Positions 16,737 to 25,530 of a stretch of 42,823 bases of DNA are shown piece by piece. This stretch comes from Prochlorococcus sp. AG-347-K15 (GTDB taxonomy: Bacteria > Cyanobacteriota > Cyanobacteriia > PCC-6307 > Cyanobiaceae). The stretch is from assembly GCA_003281415.1 (NCBI GenBank), contig QCCC01000009.1, forward strand, positions 1 through 42,823, given 5' to 3'. A program made the translations under genes and the position numbers. Each line of letters begins with the position of its first letter. The first letter of the stretch is position 1. The notes beneath the pieces were generated by a model. The model searched no databases. It was given only the letters and a program-made list of their open reading frames with translations, and was not told where the DNA came from.

Positions 16737-17933
16737 ATTATTTTTTTGGTCTAATTCAAGTCTATTCGCCAAAGGTTTAGCTGAAAGCCCTTGAATTCCT
16801 ACTGTCATCAATATAGTAAGAAATACTAAACCTTGGAGACGACCAGCCCCAAGGATACCAGCCTGCTCTAATCTGATTGAAAAAAGAGAAGCTACCGCTG
16901 CAGTAACAATACCTCTTGGGGCTAACCAGGCTAAAAATATTTTTTCTTTTAAATTCAATTCTTTTCCTATTGTTGCTATCCATATAGAGAAAGGGCGAAC
17001 AATTACCATCAACATAAAAACGCAAACAAACCCTCCCCAGCCAAGCGGACTTAATTCACTCCAAGAAACGTCAGCTGCCAAAAGAGGAAAAAGAACAGTT
17101 ATGGCTAATTGAGCCAATTCACCTATTAGATTATCCAATCTCTCTTTATCTATAATTTCTCTTTTGCCTACAATAAAACCTGCCGCGACAGAAGCCGGCA
17201 AGCCTGATTCTGGTAAAAAATATTCGGAAATTCCATACACAAGGAAAATAAATCCAAGGGTAACTTGAAGCTCTATACCAAATGAGGCTTCATTTTTTAT
17301 TTTTTTTAAAATTTCTGATAGCAACCATCCTGCACTTAATCCGATTAAGACTCCTCCCCCTAATCTTTGCATTAATGCTATAAATACATCATTAATCCCA
17401 CGTAGGTCCCCTAAAGTCAGTTCTAAAAGCAATAATGCAAGTACTGCACCAATTGGTTCAAGCAATAACCCCTCAGCTTTTAAAACTTCTGAGAGAGGGG
17501 AAACTAATTTTATTTGTTCCACTAATGGAGAAACAACTGTTGGTCCAGTAGCTAGAACGATGGCACTATATATTCCTGCAACTTGCCATGAGAGGCCTGC
17601 CAGCCAATGAGCAATGAAAATCCCAGCTGATAACGAAATAAAAAGTCTTACCAATGAAATTTTCAAAACAGTATTTCTAATATTCCCCTCAGGTAGTTTT
17701 AAATTTAGTCCCCCTTCAAATAGAACCAAACAGACTAAAAGCCCTACAATAGTCTCAAGCCCTTGACCAAGATCTAAAGGCTCAACCAGTCCTAAACCTG
17801 ATCTTCCTATAAGTAATCCAGAGAGCAATAAAATAACAACACTGGGGAATCCTGTAAAAGAAGAAAATAATCGAGCACAAGCACCTGCAAATACAGTTAT
17901 TCCCCAAAGTAATCCAAGCCTTTCAGGCGTCAT
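16728..17933 (-). CDS. CPA1-type cation/proton antiporter
   Basis: A 401-residue, almost entirely hydrophobic protein with 10-12 likely transmembrane helices. S-A-I-V-L-A-T-G-P-T-V-V-S-P-L matches the CPA1 signature helix that carries the unwound T-x-P region, and L-A-W-L-A-P-R-G-I-V-T-A-A-V-A is the conserved R-G-I/A motif of NhaP/CPA1 exchangers. No long cytoplasmic tail or regulatory domain follows. Sodium or potassium specificity cannot be read from sequence. The 164-base spacer upstream (17934-18097) is AT-rich with nothing recognisable. Confidence 0.9.
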   Translation of the reverse strand: MTPERLGLLWGITVFAGACARLFSSFTGFPSVVILLLSGLLIGRSGLGLVEPLDLGQGLETIVGLLVCLVLFEGGLNLKLPEGNIRNTVLKISLVRLFISLSAGIFIAHWLAGLSWQVAGIYSAIVLATGPTVVSPLVEQIKLVSPLSEVLKAEGLLLEPIGAVLALLLLELTLGDLRGINDVFIALMQRLGGGVLIGLSAGWLLSEILKKIKNEASFGIELQVTLGFIFLVYGISEYFLPESGLPASVAAGFIVGKREIIDKERLDNLIGELAQLAITVLFPLLAADVSWSELSPLGWGGFVCVFMLMVIVRPFSIWIATIGKELNLKEKIFLAWLAPRGIVTAAVASLFSIRLEQAGILGAGRLQGLVFLTILMTVGIQGLSAKPLANRLELDQKNNLD

Positions 17934-18097
17934 AAAAAATTATAGATAATAAAAATATTTATTATTTTGATTAAATCAACAATCTTATCTGAAGTCCAAT
18001 AAATACAATACTTTTTAATTTAATTAATCAGCTGAACAAGAGTAATTTTTTTTAAATATTTCAAAACTACTTTTAAGTCAAATTAATTTTATTTAAA

Positions 18098-18274
18098 TTA
18101 AGAAAGTTGGCTTATTAAAGCAATAACTATAAAAATAATTCCTATACCCACAGTAGCCATCCTTCCATTCCATATTTCAGCTTGAGGGGTAAAACCTCTT
18201 TTCCACAAATTCAGTTCCTTTTTATCAACGAAGTTTTTTGTCTCTTTAATCTCGATTTTAGGTTGTTTGTTCAT
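18098..18274 (-). CDS. hli: High-light-inducible protein (Hli/HLIP, one-helix CAB-like)
   Basis: A 58-residue protein read from ATG 18274 to TAA 18098. The motif A-E-I-W-N-G-R-M-A-T-V-G at residues 32-43 is the chlorophyll-binding signature of Hli/ELIP proteins, followed by one hydrophobic helix that runs to the C terminus. W24-K-R-G-F-T-P-Q just before it is also usual for the family. Hli proteins bind chlorophyll and carotenoid in thylakoids and protect photosystem assembly intermediates under light stress. The gene lies 5 bases behind tsaD on the same strand, so it may be co-transcribed or use a promoter inside tsaD. Confidence 0.93.
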   Translation of the reverse strand: MNKQPKIEIKETKNFVDKKELNLWKRGFTPQAEIWNGRMATVGIGIIFIVIALISQLS

Positions 18275-18279
18275 TGAAG

Positions 18280-19350
18280 TTAAAAAGGAGGGTTTTCTTC
18301 ATAAAGTGTATTTGCTTGTTCAATTGATAGTCTCCCTGCGACCCCTAGTTTAAGGGAACTTAGATGATCCTTAAATTTGATCCTGAACAACGCCGCCGCT
18401 CCAATCATTGCAGCATTATCTGTACAAAGATTAAGAGGAGCTAAATGAACTTTAATAGATTTTTTATTAGCTTCACTAATCATCATTTTTCTTAATGTAT
18501 TGTTAGCAGCCACTCCTCCAACTACAACAACATTATCCAAGCTATGATCTTCTGCACATTTTATTGTTCTCTCTACCAAGACCTCTGCCACTACTCTCTC
18601 AAAACTTGCAGCAATATCAGGAATTGGAATGGTCTTCCCATCCAAATTTATTCTCTCAACTAATCTTAATACTGCAGTTTTTAGACCACTAAAAGAGAAA
18701 TCATATTTAAGAAATCCACCTTTTTTATCAGAAATCCTACATTTTGGTAAATTAAATTTCATTGGATCCCCATTTTTAGCAATCTTTTCAATTGCCGGTC
18801 CTCCTGGATAACTTAGACCTAATAGTCTTCCAACTTTATCAAAGGCTTCTCCAGCAGCATCATCAAAACTTTTCCCAAGTCTCTGCATTCCCCTTCTATC
18901 ATCAACCTTTATCAATTCAGTATGTCCGCCGCTAACAAGTAATGTAAGGAAAGACTTCTTTGGATAGTTTTCTGAAAATAAGATTGAAGACAAATGTCCC
19001 TCCAAATGATGAATCCCCAAAAATGGCTTTGCATATAACATGCAAAGTGATCTTGCAGTTATAGAACCAACTCGTAAACAACCAACTAATCCAGGAGCTA
19101 CAGTTGATGCAATATAATCAACCTCCTCAATTTTGATTTTTGATTCTTCTAGAGCCTTATCTAAAACAAAAGGTAATGACTCTAAGTGCTTTCTAGCTGC
19201 GAGTTCAGGCACAACTCCTCCCCATTTTGAATGATCTTCAATTTGGGATGCAATTATATTTGAATGTATTTTGAAAGTATCGCCAATATTAGAAACTATT
19301 GAGACAGATGTCTCATCACAACTTGTTTCAATAGCTAAAACTTTATGCAT
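18280..19350 (-). CDS. tsaD: tRNA N6-adenosine threonylcarbamoyltransferase
   Basis: A 356-residue TsaD (Gcp/Kae1). It transfers the threonylcarbamoyl group to A37 of tRNAs decoding ANN codons. I-E-T-S-C-D-E-T-S opens the ASKHA-type ATPase fold, the metal site is H115-L-E-G-H119, and V-S-G-G-H-T-E-L follows. G-G-V-A-A-N near the C-terminal third completes the nucleotide site. It is divergent from psaF, with about 70 bases between start codons. Confidence 0.96.
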   Translation of the reverse strand: MHKVLAIETSCDETSVSIVSNIGDTFKIHSNIIASQIEDHSKWGGVVPELAARKHLESLPFVLDKALEESKIKIEEVDYIASTVAPGLVGCLRVGSITARSLCMLYAKPFLGIHHLEGHLSSILFSENYPKKSFLTLLVSGGHTELIKVDDRRGMQRLGKSFDDAAGEAFDKVGRLLGLSYPGGPAIEKIAKNGDPMKFNLPKCRISDKKGGFLKYDFSFSGLKTAVLRLVERINLDGKTIPIPDIAASFERVVAEVLVERTIKCAEDHSLDNVVVVGGVAANNTLRKMMISEANKKSIKVHLAPLNLCTDNAAMIGAAALFRIKFKDHLSSLKLGVAGRLSIEQANTLYEENPPF

Positions 19351-19424
19351 TTTTGATTCAACTTGTTCTATTTTAATATTAATTTCTTAATTAACACACT
19401 ATAAGGAATTAAAGATTGCAACTT

Positions 19425-19979
19425 ATGAAATTCTTTTTTTCAATAATAACCTCAGTTTTTCTGTTCCTAGGAATTACTCCGATTGCTCTAGCTGCCAATG
19501 GGCCTGCATTAAACGCAGATAGAGATAGCACAGAATATACTGCTTCAGCCCTCACAAAATGTTCTGAGAATCCTAAATTCATTGAGAGAGCAAATTCTGC
19601 AACTACTCAAAAAGACATTGCAAGATTTGAAAGATATGGAAAAGCCTCATGTGGAGATGATGGTCTTCCACATTTAATTATTGGACCCCCTCTTGAGCCA
19701 TGGGGAGCACTTTTAAATAGAGGTCATGAAGGAGATTTACTTATTCCAGGAGTATTGTTCATTTACATTGCTGGAATAATAGGTTGGTCAGGAAGAGAGT
19801 ATCTGATTGAATCAAAAAAGACTAAGAATCCAGCAGATCTTGAGATCATTATTGACCTAGACTTAGCCAGAAAATGTCTTGTAAAAGGAGCGCAATGGCC
19901 TCTTCTTGCCAATAAACAAGGTAGAAATGGAGATTTAAGAGAGAAAGATAACAACATCACACTCAATGGTCCTCGCTAA
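19425..19979 (+). CDS. psaF: Photosystem I subunit III (plastocyanin-docking)
   Basis: A 184-residue PsaF from ATG 19425: signal peptide ending at A-L-A near residue 23, lumenal domain with C-S-E-N-P and C-G-D-D-G-L-P-H-L disulfide cysteines, then one long transmembrane helix (F-I-Y-I-A-G-I-I-G-W). A TTG nine bases upstream (19416) has a better-spaced AAGGAA and could be the true start, adding three residues. A TATAAG at 19400-19405 looks like a -10 box for this gene. psaJ follows 30 bases downstream, the standard operon. Confidence 0.96.
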   Translation: MKFFFSIITSVFLFLGITPIALAANGPALNADRDSTEYTASALTKCSENPKFIERANSATTQKDIARFERYGKASCGDDGLPHLIIGPPLEPWGALLNRGHEGDLLIPGVLFIYIAGIIGWSGREYLIESKKTKNPADLEIIIDLDLARKCLVKGAQWPLLANKQGRNGDLREKDNNITLNGPR

Positions 19980-20009
19980 ACATCCTTAAAAAACTTTTAT
20001 AAAAAACAA

Positions 20010-20144
20010 ATGTTCAAAATTCTAAACACAAAATTTGTCAGATCTGCTCCAGTGGTAGCAGCAATTTGGCTAAGCCTTACAGCTGGAATAATTATTGAAT
20101 TTAATAGGTTTTTCCCAGATTTATTATTCCATCCAATGAGTTGA
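20010..20144 (+). CDS. psaJ: Photosystem I subunit IX
   Basis: A 44-residue single-helix thylakoid protein, correct in length and position for PsaJ. It starts [17 protein letters not shown], continues with a hydrophobic helix ending in I-I-I-E-F-N-R-F, and finishes L-L-F-H-P-M-S. PsaJ stabilises PsaF and binds chlorophyll and carotenoid at the complex edge. It is too short for ordinary open-frame cut-offs but is clearly homologous. Confidence 0.96.
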   Translation: MFKILNTKFVRSAPVVAAIWLSLTAGIIIEFNRFFPDLLFHPMS

Positions 20145-20152
20145 TAAATAGA

Positions 20153-20184
20153 AAATAATCAAGTTTTTATTAACTTGATTATTT
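20153..20184. terminator. Bidirectional terminator hairpin between psaJ and gmk
   Basis: A perfect 13-bp inverted repeat (20153-20165 with 20172-20184) with a 6-base loop. It is AT-rich, with T-rich sequence outside both arms, so it can act in both directions. It starts 9 bases after the psaJ stop and also forms the last seven codons plus stop of gmk. Confidence 0.65.
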
Positions 20185-20713
20185 CTTGTGCTGTTTCATC
20201 AACATTGTGATTTGTTAATGCAAAATCAAATTCATTTGATACTGAAATCTCATAATTAGCTCTTGAGAGTCTTTTTTTAATAGCCTTTTCTTTTTCTGTA
20301 CCTCTATTTCTTATTCTTCTCTCTAACTCTTCTTTATCCGGAGGAAGTAAAAATATTGATTGTGAATTAGGAAACTTATTTTTTATTTGCCTTGCACCCT
20401 CTACTTCAATTTCAAGCAGTACGGTAAATCCCCTTTTTATTTTCTCATTGACAGAAGACAAAGGCGTTCCATAGTAGTTTCCAGCAAATTGAGCCCATTC
20501 AAGGAAAAGGTTTTGTTCAATCATTTCTTTAAACTTTTCTTTATTTAAAAAGTAGTAATTTTCTCCGTCCTTCTCTCCCTCTCTAGGTTCTCTAGTAGTT
20601 GCAGATATTGAAAGCCAAAAATTTTTTTCTTTACCTAATATTTCTTTAACAACTGTTCCTTTACCTACCCCGCTGGGTCCAGTAAGGATAATAAGTTTTT
20701 TTTGATTTTTCAT
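20159..20713 (-). CDS. gmk: Guanylate kinase
   Basis: A 184-residue enzyme phosphorylating GMP to GDP. The P-loop is G-P-S-G-V-G-K-G-T at residues 12-20, and the GMP-binding region includes S-A-T-T-R-E-P-R-E-G-E and Y-Y-F-L. The length fits the family. Its 3' end is embedded in the hairpin at 20153-20184. The divergent rqcH-like gene starts about 70 bases away. Confidence 0.96.
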   Translation of the reverse strand: MKNQKKLIILTGPSGVGKGTVVKEILGKEKNFWLSISATTREPREGEKDGENYYFLNKEKFKEMIEQNLFLEWAQFAGNYYGTPLSSVNEKIKRGFTVLLEIEVEGARQIKNKFPNSQSIFLLPPDKEELERRIRNRGTEKEKAIKKRLSRANYEISVSNEFDFALTNHNVDETAQEIIKLIKT

Positions 20714-20786
20714 ATAAAATTTTTTACAGTAAAATAAACATCTTGTGAATTAAAAAGGAATAATGCAAAAAGGTGTTCCACAGATA

Positions 20787-22487
20787 ATGGATATTACATC
20801 TATTAGATCTGTTTTGCATTATTTGACAAAGAACATCTTACCTACAAAGTTTGAGACTGCCCAACAACCAGAGCCTAATACAATTCAATTATGTTTCAGA
20901 GGAGTTGATTCTCAAACATGGTTAGAAGTTTCATGGAATGGAGACTCTCCAAGGATACTAAAGATAAATAAGCCAGAAAAGATTGGGAGAGAAAGCACAC
21001 TTTCCAAACAAATAAGATACGGATTAAAGTATATGGCTTTAATTTCGATTGATCAAGATGATTTCGAGAGAGTTATAAAATTTAGTTTTGCGAAAAAACC
21101 CGGAGATGAAATTAATAAGTATTTAATTTTTGAATTAATGGGAAAACATAGTAATATTTTTTATCTGGATAATAAACATAAAATAATTGCCGTTGGTAAA
21201 CAAATTAAATCAAGTCAATCTAGTTTTAGAACAATTTCAACAGGATCAATTTATTCTGGCCCTCCAGTCAATCTCAAAAAACAACCAAGAGAAGATGAGT
21301 CTTTTCAATCATGGAAAGACTCAATTTCAATAGTACCTGAGTCTTTGAAATACTGTTTAATAAATACCTATCAAGGAGTAAGCCCTATCCTCACAAAACA
21401 ATTAGAGGTTGTTAGCGCAACTGTTAATTCAGAAATAATGGAAAAAAATATTGATTTCATTAGCAACTCAGACTTGAATGAGATATTTAAAAATTGGAAG
21501 ATTTGGATAAACAGGTTTAAAAACAATAACTTTAACTTTTCTACATTCAACAAAGATTTTTATTGCGTTTGGTTTTTTGATAATGAAATTAATTGCGAAA
21601 ATAAAATAGATTTATGTACAAGCTTAGAGAATTATTATGATTATCATCTGAAACAAAAAAAACTTGAATTATTGGAGAAGAAAATTGAAGGGATAATTTT
21701 TAAACAAACCAATAGTGAAAAAAAGAATTTAAATATTCAATATGATCTTCTGACAAAATCAGAAAACTACGAGATATATAAAGAAAAAGCTGATATTATA
21801 TTCTCCTCACATGAAATTAAAAAAAAAGACATTATAAAGGGACAAAAACTATATAAAAAATCAAAAAAACTAAAGAGATCTAGAGAATTAATAAAAGAAA
21901 GATTAAGTATTTACAAAACAAATATAGAGAGATTAGACGAATTCACTACGCTTCTAGAAAATTTAAATTCTTTAAATCATGAAAAACTTTCTATGAGAAT
22001 CAAACTACTAGAAGAAATTATGGAAGAAATTTGTAACGAGTTTAATATCAATATCAAGAATCAAAGAGAAGATCAGAAAAGTACATCTGAAATAGAGTCT
22101 TCACCAATTCAAGTTGACACTCCCACAGGATTAAAGCTTCAGGTAGGGCGAAATATGAGGCAAAATGACTTAATAAGCTTTAAGTTCTCAAAAAAAGGCG
22201 ATTTATGGTTTCATGCACAGGAATCACCAGGCAGTCATGTAGTTTTGAAGTCTTCATCTCAAGTAGCATCTGAACAAGATCTTCAAATAGCTGCAGATTT
22301 AGCTGCTTTATTTAGTAAGGCAAAAAGAAACATTAAAGTTCCAATTAATTTGGTAAAGATTAAAGATTTGCAAAAAATCAAAAACGGAGGACCGGGTTGC
22401 GTTTCCTTTAAAAATGGAGAAATTATTTGGGGAAATCCTACAAGAGGAGAAGATTACATTAAAAAAAATCTTAAAACAGTAATTTAG
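20787..22487 (+). CDS. rqcH: Rqc2/RqcH-type NFACT protein (ribosome quality control)
   Basis: A 566-residue protein from ATG 20787, where the family's M-D-I-T-S-I-R-S start aligns; an ATG 24 bases earlier is possible. Domains in order are NFACT-N (about 1-230), a lysine-rich coiled-coil middle (about 290-420), and NFACT-R, marked by D-L-W-F-H-A-Q-E-S-P-G-S-H-V near residue 470. Bacterial RqcH adds C-terminal alanine tails to nascent chains on obstructed 60S/50S subunits. Older annotation calls it fibronectin-binding. The residues at the usual Asp-Arg tRNA-binding pair read E94-R95 here. Confidence 0.88.
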   Translation: MDITSIRSVLHYLTKNILPTKFETAQQPEPNTIQLCFRGVDSQTWLEVSWNGDSPRILKINKPEKIGRESTLSKQIRYGLKYMALISIDQDDFERVIKFSFAKKPGDEINKYLIFELMGKHSNIFYLDNKHKIIAVGKQIKSSQSSFRTISTGSIYSGPPVNLKKQPREDESFQSWKDSISIVPESLKYCLINTYQGVSPILTKQLEVVSATVNSEIMEKNIDFISNSDLNEIFKNWKIWINRFKNNNFNFSTFNKDFYCVWFFDNEINCENKIDLCTSLENYYDYHLKQKKLELLEKKIEGIIFKQTNSEKKNLNIQYDLLTKSENYEIYKEKADIIFSSHEIKKKDIIKGQKLYKKSKKLKRSRELIKERLSIYKTNIERLDEFTTLLENLNSLNHEKLSMRIKLLEEIMEEICNEFNINIKNQREDQKSTSEIESSPIQVDTPTGLKLQVGRNMRQNDLISFKFSKKGDLWFHAQESPGSHVVLKSSSQVASEQDLQIAADLAALFSKAKRNIKVPINLVKIKDLQKIKNGGPGCVSFKNGEIIWGNPTRGEDYIKKNLKTVI

Positions 22488-22516
22488 TTTATAATAAAAA
22501 AAATTTTTAAATCTAA

Positions 22517-22768
22517 ATGTTTGATTTTCTTTTAGGCACTCATGAATTTTTAGGAAATCATAGTTTTCCAGAATTTATTGTTGGATATCTATTTGGTGCT
22601 GCATTAATAATTGGAGCTCCTACTGTTTTCTTACTACTTGCCTTCGTAAGCGCTCTAATGAAAACAAATGGGAAAATGGGTGGATACAGAGAATATGAAA
22701 CTTATGGTGAATCATCTTTGAATGATGCCCCTCCTTTCTTATTACCAGATCCCACAAATCCTAAATAA
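22517..22768 (+). CDS. Small single-span membrane protein, unknown
   Basis: An 83-residue protein with one strong transmembrane helix (about residues 22-49) and a short hydrophilic C terminus rich in Pro, Asn and Tyr that ends in D-P-T-N-P-K. I do not recognise the family. Position between rqcH and the tatC-petC-petA group, and the size and topology, would suit a small thylakoid complex subunit, but that is inference only. Spacing to rqcH is 29 bases. Confidence 0.7.
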   Translation: MFDFLLGTHEFLGNHSFPEFIVGYLFGAALIIGAPTVFLLLAFVSALMKTNGKMGGYREYETYGESSLNDAPPFLLPDPTNPK

Positions 22769-22857
22769 AACAAATAATTAAGTTTATCGAAAAATAAATT
22801 GGACTTTCACAATAGTAATTCTAAACCTTTTTCTTACAAAATATTTATCAAATAATA

Positions 22858-23616
22858 ATGAGAGAAACAGGTCAAAGTGAAAATAAACTATCAGATTCGA
22901 TGACTTTTAGTGATCATTTAGAGGAGCTTCGTCAAAGGATACTAAACTCAATTTACTCAATATTTATATCAATATTTTTTAGTTTTCTCATCATAAAGCC
23001 ATTAATATCTTTTTTAGAAATCCCAGCTGGGGATATTCATTTACTACAACTTGCTCCAGGAGAGTTTTTATTTGTCGCTATTAAAGTTGCAGGTTACAGC
23101 GGATTGATAGTTTCTATTCCTTATATTTTTTATCAAATAATATTATTCATTTCGCCTGGTTTAACAAAACAAGAAAAAAGCCTTATCTTGCCAGCAGTTT
23201 TTGGTTCAGGTCTTCTGTTTTTTTTAGGATTAATTTTTTCATGGTGGATATTAGTCCCTGCAGCAATAAATTTTTTTATTACTTTCGGTGCTGATATTGT
23301 TGAACCAACTTGGTCTATAGAAAGATATTTCGATTTTGTACTCCTATTAATGTCCAGTACTGCAATAGCTTTTCAATTGCCAGTATTACAATTTATTCTT
23401 GGTTCTCTTGGAATAATCACAACAGAAAAAATGATTTCGAATTGGAAGATAGTTGTAATCTCCTCCGCAATCTTATCTGCAGTCATTACCCCTTCAACAG
23501 ACCCATTGACAATGTCATTGCTATCTATATCTATTGTGTTTTTATTTTTTGTGGGGACTGGATTAACTTACTTATCAGAAAATCTTAAGTCAAAAACTCT
23601 TTCATCTTCTCATTAA
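22858..23616 (+). CDS. tatC: Twin-arginine translocase subunit TatC
   Basis: A 252-residue protein with six expected transmembrane helices. The cytoplasmic signal-recognition motif reads T-F-S-D-H-L-E-E-L-R-Q-R at residues 16-27, and A-F-Q-L-P-V-L-Q is the cyanobacterial/plastid form of the helix-4 motif. TatC recognises twin-arginine precursors and moves folded proteins across thylakoid and plasma membranes. petC, a Tat substrate, lies about 410 bases further on the same strand. The 3' end overlaps the convergent gene by 32 bases. Confidence 0.95.
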   Translation: MRETGQSENKLSDSMTFSDHLEELRQRILNSIYSIFISIFFSFLIIKPLISFLEIPAGDIHLLQLAPGEFLFVAIKVAGYSGLIVSIPYIFYQIILFISPGLTKQEKSLILPAVFGSGLLFFLGLIFSWWILVPAAINFFITFGADIVEPTWSIERYFDFVLLLMSSTAIAFQLPVLQFILGSLGIITTEKMISNWKIVVISSAILSAVITPSTDPLTMSLLSISIVFLFFVGTGLTYLSENLKSKTLSSSH

Positions 23617-23902
23617 AATTTAATTGCAAGGTGACAGCTCTACCTAATCTTGGCCTAGCATTAACTTTCTTCAGCCATGCCCTTACTTCCTCAGAATATC
23701 CACATCTATTTAAAATCTCGACTTTATCAGCTATTGATTTTTTATATTCATCTTCATTTAAAGGAAATGATTCTTGTCCAAGAAATCCCCACATCATTTG
23801 AAAATAAACAAATTTTCCTCTTCTAAAGAGTCTAAAATCATATTTTTTCCCCCAGCGATGAATTAAATAATGGATAACTTCATCTACTAGTAATGGGGTC
23901 AT
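23585..23902 (-). CDS. DUF3067-like conserved protein of phototrophs
   Basis: A 105-residue soluble protein. Y-D-F-R-L-F-R-R-G-K-F-V-Y, then S-F-P-L-N-E-D-E-Y and V-N-A-R-P-R-L-G-R-A-V, match what I know of the DUF3067 family shared by cyanobacteria and chloroplasts. Function is unknown. The last 32 bases overlap the 3' end of tatC on the other strand. It is divergent from petC with a 123-base spacer. Confidence 0.7.
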   Translation of the reverse strand: MTPLLVDEVIHYLIHRWGKKYDFRLFRRGKFVYFQMMWGFLGQESFPLNEDEYKKSIADKVEILNRCGYSEEVRAWLKKVNARPRLGRAVTLQLNFNEKMKEFLT

Positions 23903-24025
23903 TTAAATCAATTAATTAAGAGTTCCTAAACTTTTACTTTAAATTATTAAAAGTCCTATCTATTTGCAACAGAAATCAAACAATTTGATCCATAATAACT
24001 AATAAATAACAGAACCAAGTATCGA

Positions 24026-24562
24026 ATGACTCAATTAAGTTCCAATGATGTCCCTTCAATGGGTCGAAGGCAATTTATGAATCTTCTTACATTTGGTACT
24101 GCGACTGGTGTAGCTTTAGGAGCCCTTTACCCAGTAGCAAATTATTTCATGCCTTTAAGAGCAGGAGGAGGTGGTGGTGGAACTTCTGCAAAAGATGAAT
24201 TAGGCAATCCAATTACAAAGACAGGTTGGTTAGCTACCCATCAAGCGGGAGACAGAAGTCTAGTGCAGGGTTTAAAGGGAGATCCAACTTATTTAATAGT
24301 TAATGAGGGTGGGGAAATAGGAGAATTTGGTTTAAATGCAATTTGTACTCATTTAGGTTGCGTTGTCCCATGGGATAGTGGCGCCAATAAATTCATATGT
24401 CCTTGTCATGGTAGTCAGTACGATACAAATGGGAAGGTAGTCAGAGGGCCTGCTCCTTTATCTTTAGCGCTAGCTCATGTTGATATTGAAGATGATGCAG
24501 TACTCGTCAAACAATGGTCAGAAACTGACTTTAGAACTAATGAAAATCCATGGTGGGCATAA
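24026..24562 (+). CDS. petC: Cytochrome b6f Rieske iron-sulfur protein
   Basis: A 178-residue Rieske protein. R14-R15-Q-F-M forms a twin-arginine-type motif ahead of a single membrane anchor, then a glycine-rich hinge (about 47-53). The 2Fe-2S ligands are C107-T-H109-L-G-C112 and C125-P-C127-H128-G-S; C107, H109, C125 and H128 bind iron and C112-C127 form the disulfide. It passes electrons from plastoquinol to cytochrome f. petA begins 5 bases after the stop, so the pair is an operon. Confidence 0.98.
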   Translation: MTQLSSNDVPSMGRRQFMNLLTFGTATGVALGALYPVANYFMPLRAGGGGGGTSAKDELGNPITKTGWLATHQAGDRSLVQGLKGDPTYLIVNEGGEIGEFGLNAICTHLGCVVPWDSGANKFICPCHGSQYDTNGKVVRGPAPLSLALAHVDIEDDAVLVKQWSETDFRTNENPWWA

Positions 24563-24566
24563 AAAA

Positions 24567-25520
24567 ATGAAAGGTCTTAAAAATCAAATCATGAAAAACA
24601 CAAGTTTATTTTTTTGTACAATGCTTTTCATTTCAAGCATTGTGTTTTATCCTAATGTCACCTTTGCCTATCCATTTTGGGCTCAGCAGAACTATGAATC
24701 CCCAAGAGAAGCCACAGGGAAAATAGTCTGTGCAAATTGTCATCTAGCTCAGATGCCTACAATTGCAGAGGTTCCACAATCTGTTGGAGCAGACAGTGTT
24801 TTCAAAGCAGTTGTCAAAATACCCTACAAAAATGACTTAAAAGAGATCGGTGCTGATGGTTCTGAAGTTCCATTACAAGTTGGTGCAGTTGTAATGCTGC
24901 CTGATGGTTTTAAACTTGCTCCACAAGAAAGATGGACTGACGAAATCAAAGAGGAGACTGAAGGGGTTTATTTCACTAATTACAGTGAAGAGAAAGATAA
25001 TATCATCATTGTCGGACCATTACCTGGCGATACTAATAAAGAAATCGTTTTTCCAGTACTTTCCCCTGATCCATCCACTAATAAAGAATATCACTATGGA
25101 AAATACTCGTTACATATTGGGGGCAACAGAGGCAGAGGTCAGGTATACCCAACTGGAGACAAAAGCAATAATGTAGTTTTCACTTCTTCCACTTCAGGCA
25201 CTATAAATTCAATAGATACAATTGAAGATGGTAGCTATAAGGTCAATATAGAAAATGAGAATGGCGAGATAACTACTGAAGCAATACCTATTGGCCCTCA
25301 ACTTATCGTAAAAGCACAAGATAAAATTAATGCAGGTGACCCTCTCACTAATGATCCCAACGTTGGCGGTTTTGGGCAATTAGACGCTGAGGTTGTTCTT
25401 CAGAGCCCTTATAGAGTAATTGGATTGATTGCATTCTTCATTGGTGTAGGCCTAACTCAAATACTGTTAGTACTAAAGAAAAAACAAGTAGAAAAAGTTC
25501 AAGCAGCAGAGGGTATCTAA
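24567..25520 (+). CDS. petA: Cytochrome f
   Basis: A 317-residue apocytochrome f from ATG 24567; an ATG at 24591 would also leave a full signal peptide. A frame opening at 24477 overlaps petC and is not used. The signal peptide ends T-F-A before Y35, the mature N-terminal tyrosine whose amino group ligates heme iron. The covalent heme site is C55-A-N-C58-H59. One C-terminal helix ([15 protein letters not shown]) anchors it in the thylakoid. It oxidises the Rieske protein and reduces plastocyanin or cytochrome c6. Confidence 0.97.
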   Translation: MKGLKNQIMKNTSLFFCTMLFISSIVFYPNVTFAYPFWAQQNYESPREATGKIVCANCHLAQMPTIAEVPQSVGADSVFKAVVKIPYKNDLKEIGADGSEVPLQVGAVVMLPDGFKLAPQERWTDEIKEETEGVYFTNYSEEKDNIIIVGPLPGDTNKEIVFPVLSPDPSTNKEYHYGKYSLHIGGNRGRGQVYPTGDKSNNVVFTSSTSGTINSIDTIEDGSYKVNIENENGEITTEAIPIGPQLIVKAQDKINAGDPLTNDPNVGGFGQLDAEVVLQSPYRVIGLIAFFIGVGLTQILLVLKKKQVEKVQAAEGI

Positions 25521-25530
25521 CTTTCTTTAA

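Noticed and set aside
24477..24566. Early start for petA overlapping petC
   Set aside because: It lacks a signal peptide at its N terminus; starts at 24567 or 24591 put the signal peptide in place.
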